A DNA stretch of 38,700 nucleotides from Eubacterium sp. CAG:252 (GCA_000436535.1 FR886332.1:60168-98867), one strand, 5' to 3'; shown: positions 1-8,230, numbered from the stretch's first letter. Made by a program: numbers and translations. Notes: a model not told the origin generated them from the letters alone.

Positions 1-33
1 TATATCATATCCCATAAGTTATCCTCTCCGATT

Positions 34-252
34 TTAACACTTTGTAATAACATTTTCCGCAGCTTTATCTATATAGACTCTATCGCCGACATTTATATCC
101 TTCTCATACAGATACGCATCTGCTACATCCAGTTTAATAATATCCCCATTTTCTGCCTTAAGTGTAACTTTATCAGTTATAACCTGTCCGTCCGGAAGAC
201 CTTCACATCCAAAGTCCGGCTCTTCTATATCTTTAACTGTATACTTTATCAT
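34..252 (-). CDS. Small protein of unknown function (72 aa)
   Basis: This is a 72-residue soluble protein starting MIKYTVKDIEEP and ending NVITKC. I do not recognise a family. It is rich in Asp, Glu, Lys and Val with alternating hydrophobic residues, which suggests a small beta-rich domain, and it has no signal peptide or membrane segment. An upstream in-frame start would give 94 aa, but the added residues are encoded by the repeated leader element (253-348). A ribosome binding site (agaggatt) lies just before the ATG at 252, so the short form is chosen. It lies downstream of the LysR gene on the same strand, separated by that element. Its presence as a gene is fairly sure; its function is unknown. 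Confidence 0.6.
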   Translation of the reverse strand: MIKYTVKDIEEPDFGCEGLPDGQVITDKVTLKAENGDIIKLDVADAYLYEKDINVGDRVYIDKAAENVITKC

Positions 253-348
253 ATCAATCCTCTTTTCTACGCACATTTTTGCACATATCGTGTTTGTGTC
301 AGGTGCGCGCAGACACAATCCTCGCGTGTGAAAATCTATTTTTCACGC
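253..348 (-). promoter_or_regulatory. Repeated 5'-leader element, copy 1 (putative pseudoknot RNA)
   Basis: Read on the minus strand, this copy has an A/T-rich hairpin (329-348), then TTGTGTC, GCGCAC, GACACAA and GTGCGT segments, then the ribosome binding site and ATG of the 72-aa gene. TTGTGTC pairs with GACACAA over 7 bp, and GCGCAC pairs with GTGCGT over 6 bp with one G-U. The two stems interleave. The copy lies between the stop of the LysR gene (367) and the next start codon. The sequence match to the other three copies is visible by eye; the RNA function is inferred. Confidence 0.7.
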
Positions 349-366
349 AAAATTTCTTTGTGCTTG

Positions 367-1281
367 TTAAATTAACTCTTTATCTGCTTCATTTTTCTTT
401 GTGCTCATCACATAATTCACAAAGTCCGATACCACTGGTGGCATATAGATACTATTGTCTGTCACCATATATATACTTCGCTCATACTCTGGCTCTGCTA
501 TGTCTGCTATATCAAGCTTCATCTGGTGAATAAGCGGTATATCTGCAATCACGGCTATTCCAAGCCCTGCCGCAACAAGTCCTGCTACCACTTCATCCTC
601 CTCCGTTTCATATGCAATGTCCGGAAATGAACCACATTTGTTAAAAAGCTCATCAACCACACCTCTCATACCAGAGCTTTTATCAAAAAATATATATGGA
701 TACGAAAGTGTATCTACAAGCTTAATCTTACCATCACCATCACACGCTGACATCACAGAATGACCTTTCGGCGCTATAAGAACAAGCTTTTCCTGCATAA
801 CCTTCTTAGCTGTAAGTCCACATGCCTCATCGGGACGTGAACAAAACAGGACATCATACTTCCGGTCAATCATTCCATCAACAAGCCTTCCGGTCACATC
901 CGTGTGGAAAGTAAACTGTATATCACGCCCGCTGTTCTTCTTCATATATTCAGTTACAAGCTCCGGAATATAATCGACACCCAGCGGTCTTAAGAATCCT
1001 AGTCTTATAATGCCATCTCCCCTTGCACTTTTCTTTATGGACTCCACGCCCTCATCAATCGTGCTTAATGTCTGCTTTGCATACACAAGAAATTCCTGCC
1101 CGAACCTTGTAAGCGTTGTATTTCTGCCACTACGTTCAAAAAGTGGAACACCAAGCTCTTTTTCAAGCTGGGCTATAGCATGTGAAAGACTGGGCTGCGT
1201 TATACACAACGCATTAGCCGCCTTCGTATAATGCTTGTACTCTGCCAGTGTGACAAAGTACTTTATATAATATAAATTCAT
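367..1281 (-). CDS. LysR-family transcriptional regulator
   Basis: This is a 304-residue DNA-binding regulator of normal LysR length. The N-terminal winged helix-turn-helix (residues 1-60) contains the family pattern TKAANALCITQPSLSHAIAQ, followed by LFERSGRNTTLTRFG. The rest is the two-lobed effector-binding domain, with the typical GLVAAGLGIAVIADIP stretch near the C terminus. The start at 1281 (MNLYYIKYF) is chosen because ggagatggtg precedes it; longer in-frame starts run through the repeated leader element. It is divergent from the YczE-like membrane gene at 1593, the usual arrangement for a LysR protein controlling its neighbour. The effector is unknown. Confidence 0.93.
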   Translation of the reverse strand: MNLYYIKYFVTLAEYKHYTKAANALCITQPSLSHAIAQLEKELGVPLFERSGRNTTLTRFGQEFLVYAKQTLSTIDEGVESIKKSARGDGIIRLGFLRPLGVDYIPELVTEYMKKNSGRDIQFTFHTDVTGRLVDGMIDRKYDVLFCSRPDEACGLTAKKVMQEKLVLIAPKGHSVMSACDGDGKIKLVDTLSYPYIFFDKSSGMRGVVDELFNKCGSFPDIAYETEEDEVVAGLVAAGLGIAVIADIPLIHQMKLDIADIAEPEYERSIYMVTDNSIYMPPVVSDFVNYVMSTKKNEADKELI

Positions 1282-1376
1282 AATAATCACCATCTCCGCG
1301 CACATTTTTGAATATAACAGCTTTGTGCCAGATGTGCGCATACACAAATACAGCGTATGAAAATGCATTTTCATAC
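1282..1376 (-). promoter_or_regulatory. Repeated 5'-leader element, copy 2 (putative pseudoknot RNA)
   Basis: This is the same architecture upstream of the LysR gene. Its 5' hairpin (1355-1376) is a perfect palindrome, GTATGAAAATG/CATTTTCATAC. The base pair that is G-C in other copies is A-T here on both sides, so the stem is kept while its sequence changes. TTTGTG pairs with CACAAA, and GCGCAC with GTGCGC. It ends directly at the ribosome binding site of the regulator, in the LysR/YczE intergenic region, so it would be part of the regulator's own leader. Confidence 0.7.
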
Positions 1377-1412
1377 CAATTCAATTCATAGACAAAATCT
1401 ATACATCTATAA

Positions 1413-1441
1413 ATATTATTTATTTGTCTTATGAATAATAT
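1413..1441. promoter_or_regulatory. Candidate LysR operator (inverted repeat)
   Basis: The arms ATATTATTTAT and ATGAATAATAT form an 11-bp inverted repeat with one mismatch and a 7-bp spacer. It lies in the divergent region between the LysR gene and the YczE-like gene. LysR proteins bind interrupted dyads of T-N11-A type in such positions. The dyad is visible; its role is inferred. Confidence 0.35.
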
Positions 1442-1528
1442 AAAACTAAACTATGTAACTGTAATCTAAATGATGACAGGGGCAAAAATTCTAAACCCAC
1501 ATAAGTCCTCCCACGACATCACCTAAAT

Positions 1529-1562
1529 ATGTAAGTGTCAAAACACATTTTCACACTTACAT
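1529..1562 (+). promoter_or_regulatory. Leader hairpin before the YczE-like gene
   Basis: A perfect 10-bp stem, ATGTAAGTGT/ACACTTACAT, encloses a 14-base loop. It lies about 18 bases before the ribosome binding site (ggagaaata) of the gene at 1593. The loop carries CAAAACACATTTTC, faintly like the A/T-rich hairpin of the repeated leader element. It could be an attenuator or an operator; no function can be shown. Confidence 0.4.
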
Positions 1563-1592
1563 AATCCAATAATTACGAATGGAGAAATAACA

Positions 1593-2306
1593 ATGAAAAA
1601 CAACAATACTAACCAGACAAAAAACACAGCAGACAAACCAGTATTCCGTGGAGAGCTTGCACTACTCATAGCCGTCATAATAAACAGCTTCGGCGTTGTG
1701 CTTATGCTTCACTCAGGCTCTGGAATATCTGCCATATCAAGTGTTCCTTATGCATTTTCACTTGTGTTACCTAAGCTGTCGCTTGGAACATGGACTTATA
1801 TATTTCAGGGAACTCTTATCCTTACACTTATGATACTAAGGAAGAAATTCGTTCCATCTTACCTTTGCAGCTTTATCGTAGGCTTTGCATTTTCTGAACT
1901 GCTTGACGTACACAAGGCATGGATAAATATACTTCCTCAGACACTGCCTTTACAGATTATCTACTTTATAGTAAGTTATCTGCTCCTCTGCATAGGAATT
2001 GCACTTTCAAACAGATGTAAGCTTCCTATCATACCAACAGACCTTTTCCCTAGAGAACTGTCTGCTATTACAAAAGTCCGCTATTCACGCATTAAGATAA
2101 GCTTTGATGTAATATGCCTTTTTGTTACTGGCTGTATGACATTCTTCTTTATAGGACATATCGATGGTCTTGGTATCGGAACTATACTTGCCGCCTTCAC
2201 TATGGGAAAAGTTGTCGCTATTATTGGAGATATACTCGATAAAAAATTCACATTTGAAACCTATAAGACTTTATCCGTTAAAAATGCGCAGGTTGTATCC
2301 GAGTAA
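1593..2306 (+). CDS. YczE/YitT-like integral membrane protein (DUF6198 type)
   Basis: This is a 237-residue protein with about five or six hydrophobic segments, for example LALLIAVIINSFGVVLML and LQIIYFIVSYLLLCIGIAL. It contains the LIPTDLFPRELS-like and GLGIGTILAAFTMGKVV stretches typical of the YczE/YyaS group of small membrane proteins. The first 20 residues are a polar cytoplasmic tail. The start ATG has ggagaaataaca upstream. The biochemical role of this family is not established; transport or membrane sensing is usually guessed. It is divergent from the LysR gene and probably controlled by it. Confidence 0.8.
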   Translation: MKNNNTNQTKNTADKPVFRGELALLIAVIINSFGVVLMLHSGSGISAISSVPYAFSLVLPKLSLGTWTYIFQGTLILTLMILRKKFVPSYLCSFIVGFAFSELLDVHKAWINILPQTLPLQIIYFIVSYLLLCIGIALSNRCKLPIIPTDLFPRELSAITKVRYSRIKISFDVICLFVTGCMTFFFIGHIDGLGIGTILAAFTMGKVVAIIGDILDKKFTFETYKTLSVKNAQVVSE

Positions 2307-2325
2307 ATCTTTCATTTTTTATATT

Positions 2326-2379
2326 ATGATGTAAATGTTCCAAGTATAAAAAGTCTATTCCTTGGGACACTCACATCAT
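2326..2379. repeat. Small palindromic repeat (54 bp), also seen at 29511-29566
   Basis: The ends ATGATGT...ACATCAT and inner arms GTTCCAAG/CTTGGGAC form a hairpin just after the stop of the YczE-like gene. The reverse complement of 29511-29566 aligns along the full length, sharing ATGATGTAAATGT, AAGTATAAAA and TGGGACAC. It may double as a 3' hairpin for the plus-strand gene and the convergent esterase gene. Confidence 0.65.
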
Positions 2380-2425
2380 ATAATAACTGATTTAATAATG
2401 TCTTTAAGTATTATTATGAGTTCAC

Positions 2426-3217
2426 CTAGACTTTTGCTGGTCTTACTTCCTTAAGACCGGCATAGTCAAGGAACTTACACAGCTCTATATCCCAGAAACG
2501 CCACTCGTGTCCAAGTTCGTCTATCTCATCATAAATGTAATTCTTATATACATTTTTATGTTCAAGAAAATAATCCCTTACAATATGATTCATATCAAGC
2601 CATGGGTCTTTGCCGCCACACGCATGGTATATATCTGGTATAAGCTCTGCATTATCAGCGGCTGCCAGCTTGTCTGCAAGATATGTAAGACAATAATCGG
2701 TATTATGTATATCTCCATCTCCAAAAAGATTAATTCTTCCTTTAGCCTTAGCACTTCCATCGTTTACATACGCTGAATCTGCTTTATCTCCCGCTGAAAA
2801 TGCTCCTACCTTGGAAAACTTCTTAGGATACTTAAGTACTGTATGAAGACATCCATATCCACCATTGGAATATCCTGACACATAGTTATCCTCTCTTTTA
2901 TCAGATATGCACTTAAACATATTCCATATTATTGATGGAAGTTCCTTTGCAACATAATTTTCATACTTATTGCCTATATTCATATTTACAAAACACGAAT
3001 CATCCACATTTGGCAGCACTGCCGCAAAATGCCTCTTCTCAACTGTATCAACAAGTGGTGTATGATACAGCCATTCTGTGTTATCACCACTTCCGCCGTG
3101 ATACAGCCACACACACTTAAGCTGCTCTCCCTCATCTATATCGTCAGGAAGCACCACTGTCACATCCATTCCATGCCTTAACATAACCGAAAATACATTT
3201 ATATTCATTACTGCCAT
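2426..3217 (-). CDS. Alpha/beta-hydrolase esterase (esterase D / feruloyl-esterase-like)
   Basis: This is a 263-residue cytoplasmic serine esterase of the PF00756 type. It has an oxyanion-loop LYHGGSGD, the nucleophile elbow GYSNGG, a probable acid Asp in GGKDPW and the catalytic His in GHEWRFWD. Such enzymes remove acyl or acetyl groups from sugars or small esters. The start at 3217 is chosen because ggagga lies 7 bases upstream. It overlaps the end of the preceding esterase gene by 10 bp, so translation is likely coupled. The two esterases are clear paralogues but have diverged widely. The substrate is unknown; the nearby glycosidase-like gene suggests acylated carbohydrate. Confidence 0.88.
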   Translation of the reverse strand: MAVMNINVFSVMLRHGMDVTVVLPDDIDEGEQLKCVWLYHGGSGDNTEWLYHTPLVDTVEKRHFAAVLPNVDDSCFVNMNIGNKYENYVAKELPSIIWNMFKCISDKREDNYVSGYSNGGYGCLHTVLKYPKKFSKVGAFSAGDKADSAYVNDGSAKAKGRINLFGDGDIHNTDYCLTYLADKLAAADNAELIPDIYHACGGKDPWLDMNHIVRDYFLEHKNVYKNYIYDEIDELGHEWRFWDIELCKFLDYAGLKEVRPAKV

Positions 3218-3960
3218 AATGAGTCCTCCCCGCATATATACTTAACCGTCTGTTCTATACAATAATCCCAGTATGCAAAATTATGTTCTCCGGGACTTTC
3301 CCTGTATACATTGTCTATGCCAGCTCTTGTAAGCGCTTCACCAAACTGCCTGCTCATATGTATTCTTGGGTCTTCTGTTCCACAGGCTATTATGTATTTC
3401 GTATGCATTTTTTCTTCATTATCAGCATATTCATCAACCAGTGTATACAGGTCATAACCATTATCTATAAGCTGCTGCCTTGTTCCAAACACCGGAAACA
3501 TATCTATTCCCTGCGGTTTATCATAACGCTCAAGTATGTTAAGAAGTCCTGAATATGCAAATGCGGTGTTATACATAGACGGTTTCTTAAGTGCCGCATA
3601 AACTGCACCATATCCGCCCATTGACATACCAGCTATATATCTGTCCTCTGCGTTACGGCTTATATCAAACCATTCCTCACACTGGCTCACAAGCTCCTCA
3701 GTTATATACGTATAAAATTTCCTGCCGTACTCATTATTAATATAAAATCTATTCTTACCAGAAGGCATAACAACTGCTATATTTCTATTATTAACATAAT
3801 CTGCTATTCGTGTATTAAGAACCCAGCTTGCATAATCTCCGCCGGCTCCGTGCAGAAGATACAGCGTCTTATAGCCACCCTTTCCCTGTGGCATAAGAAC
3901 ATCAAGCATAACCGGCATACCAAGTGCCTTTGACCTGAAATTTATTGTTAAATGTGCCAT
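3208..3960 (-). CDS. Alpha/beta-hydrolase esterase (tributyrin/acetyl-esterase-like)
   Basis: This 250-residue serine esterase has the full fold signature: LYLLHGAGGD, nucleophile elbow GMSMGGYGA, Asp in CGTEDPR and His in GEHNFAYWD. It has no signal peptide, so it acts inside the cell. The start at 3960 (MAHLTINF) follows gaggag-tatt. The alternative ATG four codons earlier lies inside this Shine-Dalgarno and inside the repeated leader element, so it is rejected. It is first in a two-gene unit with the overlapping esterase downstream. Its leader is the best-formed copy of the pseudoknot-like element, which suggests post-transcriptional control. Confidence 0.9.
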   Translation of the reverse strand: MAHLTINFRSKALGMPVMLDVLMPQGKGGYKTLYLLHGAGGDYASWVLNTRIADYVNNRNIAVVMPSGKNRFYINNEYGRKFYTYITEELVSQCEEWFDISRNAEDRYIAGMSMGGYGAVYAALKKPSMYNTAFAYSGLLNILERYDKPQGIDMFPVFGTRQQLIDNGYDLYTLVDEYADNEEKMHTKYIIACGTEDPRIHMSRQFGEALTRAGIDNVYRESPGEHNFAYWDYCIEQTVKYICGEDSLWQ

Positions 3961-4059
3961 AATACTCCTCATTTCTGCGCACGCTTTTTACGCATTACGA
4001 GTTTTGTGCCAAATGTGCGCAGACACAAATCCCGCGTGTAAAAAATCTATTTTTCACAC
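3961..4059 (-). promoter_or_regulatory. Repeated 5'-leader element, copy 3 (best-formed pseudoknot)
   Basis: This copy has the strongest pairing. The 5' hairpin spans 4036-4059. TTTGTGTC then pairs with GGCACAAA (8 bp with one G-U), and TCTGCGCAC pairs with GTGCGCAGA (9 bp, perfect). Their order (first stem 5', second stem 5', first stem 3', second stem 3') is that of an H-type pseudoknot. The last strand ends two bases before the ATGAGGAG that holds the Shine-Dalgarno of the esterase gene. The element lies between the GntR gene and the esterase pair. Confidence 0.75.
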
Positions 4060-4088
4060 TAATCTTTTAATTCTAGCTACCTGATTAA

Positions 4089-4772
4089 CTACACACTTTT
4101 AAAGTATTCTTCATAATTCTTTTTTATAGAAGCTATATTTTCTGTATAACGTGTGAGGTGACGTCTTGATATCTCATACGCCTTTTCCTTGTCCCTATTT
4201 TCAAGCGCCGATACAAGTTCTTCGTGGTCTGTTAATATACGTCCCACCTCTTCACATCTGAAGCTTAATATTGTAGTTCTGTCAAAATGTGGTGAAATAT
4301 TATTGACAAGTTCATACCAATAATCCTTACCACACATTTTGTAAAGCTTTTCGTGAAATTCCTTATCAAGCTGGAATATTTTTTCTTCATCATTGCGCTT
4401 CATATACATCTGCCAGAGTGCAACATTTTCCCATAATACATCTATCTGCTCTTTTGTGAGAATATCGCACGCCTGTCTTGCAAGCTCTGATTCAAGAACG
4501 CTTCTTAACTCACGCACTTCATCAACTATCTTTGTATCTATATACGATACAAATGCGCCTATCTTTGGCTTGATTTCTATAAGACGTGTCTGCGAAAGCT
4601 CTAATTCAGCCTCTCTTACAGGATTTTTACTTACATTAAGCTGCCTGCTTAACTCATCTGCATCTATTCTTTGTCCGGGGATAAGATTTACGTGGATTAT
4701 ATTATATATAAGCTGTCTTACTACATAATCTTTCGCCGACTCTTTTGGGGCTCTTGCATCTATCTTTAACAT
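4089..4772 (-). CDS. GntR-family (FadR/FCD) transcriptional regulator
   Basis: This is a 227-residue regulator. The N-terminal winged helix contains LIPGQRIDADELSRQLNVSKNPVREA, the GntR helix-turn-helix signature. The C-terminal all-helical FCD effector domain has the metal-site-like pattern D-x3-H in LDKEFHEKLY, a later DHEELVSAL and the final RRHL. FCD regulators commonly respond to organic or sugar acids. The start at 4772 (MLKIDARAP) follows aaggaaaat; an upstream start would add 27 polar residues. It lies between the esterase pair and the sialidase-like gene and may control both; the ligand is unknown. Confidence 0.93.
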   Translation of the reverse strand: MLKIDARAPKESAKDYVVRQLIYNIIHVNLIPGQRIDADELSRQLNVSKNPVREAELELSQTRLIEIKPKIGAFVSYIDTKIVDEVRELRSVLESELARQACDILTKEQIDVLWENVALWQMYMKRNDEEKIFQLDKEFHEKLYKMCGKDYWYELVNNISPHFDRTTILSFRCEEVGRILTDHEELVSALENRDKEKAYEISRRHLTRYTENIASIKKNYEEYFKSV

Positions 4773-4892
4773 ATTAATTTTCCTTTCATCAGATTTCTTT
4801 GTCGGGCTCGCGCTGTTCCTCTTTATTCTTTTATCTACTTTTCCGCCATGCAAGTCCGTAAAAGCTGGCGCTTTTATTTATCTGATATATTA

Positions 4893-6614
4893 TCATTCTT
4901 TACTTACAAACTCAACACTGAATTCCGTACAATAATCCTTCCTGTCCGCATCCTCCATATCAGAAAGTGCTCCAAGTCTTCCATCATCTGAAAGTGTGTT
5001 AAGTGCAAGCCGCTCCTTTGAATATACAGCTATTCTTGCTGGCGTTGTGGCTTCACATCTGCTATTAATCATATCAACGCCATTAACTTCTTTTTTAATC
5101 ATACATGCGCCATTAATATCCCTGCCAGCTTCATCAGACCCACATTCCACCACGCACTCTCCCTGCTTACACACCGCTTCTTTTATGACATTTCCACTTA
5201 CATCATAGAATACAACCTTAACTCCATTATCATCAGATATATTTTTCACATTAATTTTTACAGACACATTTTCACATTTATCAGGAAAATACTCTATAAT
5301 CGCACGTTCACACGCATCCTTATCGACAACCACCCACAAAGAAGCGCCAGTTCTCTTAATACTTCCCCAGAGCGGCGACATAACAGAATACTTCTTGTCA
5401 GCATCCCCAGCTGTTGCGCTGACTATCTTACTTATCCATATATCTTCTTTATTACAGCTATATGTTATCCACACATTTTTATCAAATGCATCATTATAAT
5501 CACATATTCCACGCATATACTGCGCACCAAGGTTCTTAATATGCCCCTCATATCTGTATGGCGGAAGCTCAGGAATAATTGCTTTCATATTATAAAATGC
5601 CCTTCCATCCTCACTTTTCATAGCTGCCAGAGGCCATCTGTGCGAGCTGTCTGTTGTCGGATTGTAACATATAATATAATCGTCATCCGGTGTTTTCTGC
5701 CCCCATACCTTGGCAGTGTTGGTGATAAGTGTAGGTATCTTTTCATCAAGCACGATATTGCCTTCCTTATCAAATATATAGCCCTCGCCCTTCTTGCAAA
5801 GCCCGACTATACTTCCGTCTTTGGCTGTGTAAAATGACAGCGCCCTGCCATGTACATAGTGCTCCTTATCGTACATTTCCTCCTCATACCACTGCTCAAG
5901 TATAAGCTTCTTAGACAACAGTTCACTGCATGCACTTACAAAGCCCTCATCTGCCACCTCATCATAATAAGGAATATTTACAGGACTGTCATCCTCCGGC
6001 TTATAGAAATGCGTGGTATCTTTGGTGAAACCGCCGGCAGTATTATATTTTATAACAAATATATCTGAAAGCGTAAAATCATTATACACCTCACGCACAA
6101 GCCTTGCCGCACCAAAACCGTTGTTAGGCGCACGATGAAAGTCAGGTGAGAAGCCATAAAATGTGGTTGCTAACATTCTTCCGTTTGACGCCTGATAAAA
6201 ACACATTCTTGAATGTACAATCATCTTTGCATGCTCTGGCAGCAGTTCTTTGTCAGGACCTATATATGCTTTTGTGTCTGCGAGCATATATGGAAACATC
6301 GTTCTTTCCTTCTCCCAAGTTATTCCATCCTTTGATGTCGTGTATACAACCTCGTCCGGTGCGCCATGCTCATCCTTTTTGCCACTTATATAAGATAATA
6401 ACAGTCTGTTATTAAAACCTGTCAGCATAGGTGCGTGATTATATGTGTAATCGCCATCGGCACGACAGCTTCTTCTTACCTGATATGTATACACGCCAGC
6501 CATATGAGGCAGTCCGCCGTCATGCTTATTCATATCAATATCAGGGACATTGTAGCACTCTATAACGTGCTGTGTTTTTAGTTCTTCTGCTTTCTGTATA
6601 TGCTCTTTCATCAT
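4893..6614 (-). CDS. Sialidase-like beta-propeller protein, putative glycosidase
   Basis: This is a 573-residue cytoplasmic protein without a signal peptide. It has degenerate Asp-box-like turns (TSKDGITW, MKSEDGRAF) and repeated aromatic beta-strand motifs, as in BNR/sialidase-fold glycoside hydrolases. The C-terminal third (from about residue 440) looks like a separate beta-sandwich domain (VSVKINVKNISDDNGVKVVFYD). The start has ggaaggggaat directly upstream. I cannot assign a glycoside hydrolase family or a substrate. It lies beside the GntR/FCD regulator and two esterases, which supports a role in processing an acylated plant or host oligosaccharide. A non-enzymatic propeller is possible. 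Confidence 0.6.
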   Translation of the reverse strand: MMKEHIQKAEELKTQHVIECYNVPDIDMNKHDGGLPHMAGVYTYQVRRSCRADGDYTYNHAPMLTGFNNRLLLSYISGKKDEHGAPDEVVYTTSKDGITWEKERTMFPYMLADTKAYIGPDKELLPEHAKMIVHSRMCFYQASNGRMLATTFYGFSPDFHRAPNNGFGAARLVREVYNDFTLSDIFVIKYNTAGGFTKDTTHFYKPEDDSPVNIPYYDEVADEGFVSACSELLSKKLILEQWYEEEMYDKEHYVHGRALSFYTAKDGSIVGLCKKGEGYIFDKEGNIVLDEKIPTLITNTAKVWGQKTPDDDYIICYNPTTDSSHRWPLAAMKSEDGRAFYNMKAIIPELPPYRYEGHIKNLGAQYMRGICDYNDAFDKNVWITYSCNKEDIWISKIVSATAGDADKKYSVMSPLWGSIKRTGASLWVVVDKDACERAIIEYFPDKCENVSVKINVKNISDDNGVKVVFYDVSGNVIKEAVCKQGECVVECGSDEAGRDINGACMIKKEVNGVDMINSRCEATTPARIAVYSKERLALNTLSDDGRLGALSDMEDADRKDYCTEFSVEFVSKE

Positions 6615-6676
6615 ATTCCCCTTCCAATATTTGTTTTATTATATGTTAAACTTCTAACACAACAATATCAATATAA

Positions 6677-6720
6677 AATATAAAAACATCAACAGAAACT
6701 CCCATTCCCATTGATGTTTT
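6677..6720 (-). terminator. Rho-independent terminator after the AGCS gene
   Basis: On the minus strand, AAAACATCAA pairs with TTGATGTTTT around an 18-base loop and runs into a T-rich tail. It lies between the symporter stop and the sialidase-like gene. Confidence 0.7.
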
Positions 6721-6820
6721 ACACTATTATTTATTCTCTTTATAAAAATTATTCGTAAAATTGTTTTACCTGCCAAAGACAGACTTTATCTACAGCCAAC
6801 TGCTGCCACAAAATAAATGA

Positions 6821-8230
6821 CTACTTCGTCACAGCACCCTCACCCGCAAAGTACTCCTTCACAAGTTTAACTACAACACCTGATAACAGGAATACTGCTA
6901 TAAGGTTAGGTATTGCCATAAGTCCGTTAAATGTTTCTGCTATACCCCACATAAGACCTAAGTCCATAGTTGCGCCGACTACGGCAACAAGTGAGTATAA
7001 CACCATAAATGGCTTGTTAGCCTTTGAGCCAAACAAAAACTCAATACATCTTGTTCCATATAATCCCCAGCCGATAATAGTTGAGAAAGCGAAACAGCAC
7101 ATAGCAACCGCTGTAAATATAGATATCCAGCCACCATAAGTTGATGTAAAGCCGCTTATAGTAAGCTCTGCTCCTGCTGCACTTCCGTAATTAACCGGAA
7201 CTTCGCTACAAAGAATAACAAGAGCTGTAAGTGTACATATAACTATTGTGTCAACAAATACTTCAAATATTCCAAAGAAGCCCTGCTTTACAGGCTTTCT
7301 TGTATCAGCACACGCATGGGCTATCGAACCTGTACCAAGTCCGGCTTCATTAGAGAAGATACCTCTTGATACACCCTTCTTCATACTCATAAAGAAGCTT
7401 CCTATTGCACCACCAGTAACAGATGCAGGATTAAATGCACCCTTGAATATAGATGCAAATACTGCTGGAACATTTTTAGCATTAAGAAGAACAACACCTA
7501 TAGCAAGAATTATGTATACAAGCGCCATAAATGGCACAAGCTTTTCTGTAACCTGACCTATTCTCTTTATTCCGCCAATAAGGATAAGCGCTATTACTAC
7601 TGCAAGTACTATACCGATAATGAGATTAACTGTTGATACTGTTGAAGAATTCTCGTCTGCAATAATATTCATATTGTAGAGTGCTGTATCTATAGCCGAA
7701 GTTATTGTATTAACCTGAGTTGCATTACCTGTTCCAAACACTGTAAGCACGCCAAATGCTGAGAAAAGATATGCAAGCCAGTGCCAGTGCTTCTTAAGAC
7801 CATTCTTAATATAGTACATAGGGCCGCCGACAAGCTCACCCTTATCATTCTTCTCCCTGAAATGTACAGCAAGAATAACTTCTGAAAACTTAGTACACAT
7901 ACCAAGCATAGCTGACACCCACATCCAGAACACAGCTCCCGGACCACCGATAGCTATAGCTCCTGCAACACCGGCGATATTACCGGTTCCTACAGTCGCC
8001 GCAAGTGCGGTACAGACTGCCTGAAATGGTGTAAGCGCACCATCCGATGCCTCTCTTTTACGGAATATTCTTCCTATTGTTACTTTCATGGCATAAGTGA
8101 ACTTTCGTATCTGTATGAAGCCCATTCTTATGCTCAGGTAAAGTCCTACACCTATGATACATATCATAGCCGGAACTCCCCAGATAAAATTATTCACTAC
8201 ATTGTTAATATTCTCTATCGTGGATAACAT
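6821..8230 (-). CDS. Alanine/glycine:cation symporter (AGCS family)
   Basis: This is a 469-residue inner-membrane transporter of the AGCS (Na+:alanine symporter) family, with about ten hydrophobic segments. Diagnostic stretches include ALAATVGTGNIAGVAGA, GGPGAVFWMWVSAMLGM, GGPMYYI and FSNEAGLGTGSIAHA. It imports alanine or glycine with Na+ or H+. The start at 8230 (MLSTIENINN) follows aggaaag; an in-frame start 18 codons earlier lacks a ribosome site. It is probably a single-gene unit, with a terminator at 6677-6720 and about 290 bp of upstream DNA. That upstream DNA holds a TTGATTA/TAATCAA dyad near 8360 that could be an operator. Confidence 0.95.
   Translation of the reverse strand: MLSTIENINNVVNNFIWGVPAMICIIGVGLYLSIRMGFIQIRKFTYAMKVTIGRIFRKREASDGALTPFQAVCTALAATVGTGNIAGVAGAIAIGGPGAVFWMWVSAMLGMCTKFSEVILAVHFREKNDKGELVGGPMYYIKNGLKKHWHWLAYLFSAFGVLTVFGTGNATQVNTITSAIDTALYNMNIIADENSSTVSTVNLIIGIVLAVVIALILIGGIKRIGQVTEKLVPFMALVYIILAIGVVLLNAKNVPAVFASIFKGAFNPASVTGGAIGSFFMSMKKGVSRGIFSNEAGLGTGSIAHACADTRKPVKQGFFGIFEVFVDTIVICTLTALVILCSEVPVNYGSAAGAELTISGFTSTYGGWISIFTAVAMCCFAFSTIIGWGLYGTRCIEFLFGSKANKPFMVLYSLVAVVGATMDLGLMWGIAETFNGLMAIPNLIAVFLLSGVVVKLVKEYFAGEGAVTK

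Noticed and set aside
253..318. Longer 94-aa version of the first protein, starting at 318
   Set aside because: The extra 22 codons lie in the repeated leader element. The start at 252 has the ribosome site, and the same artefact occurs at the other three copies.
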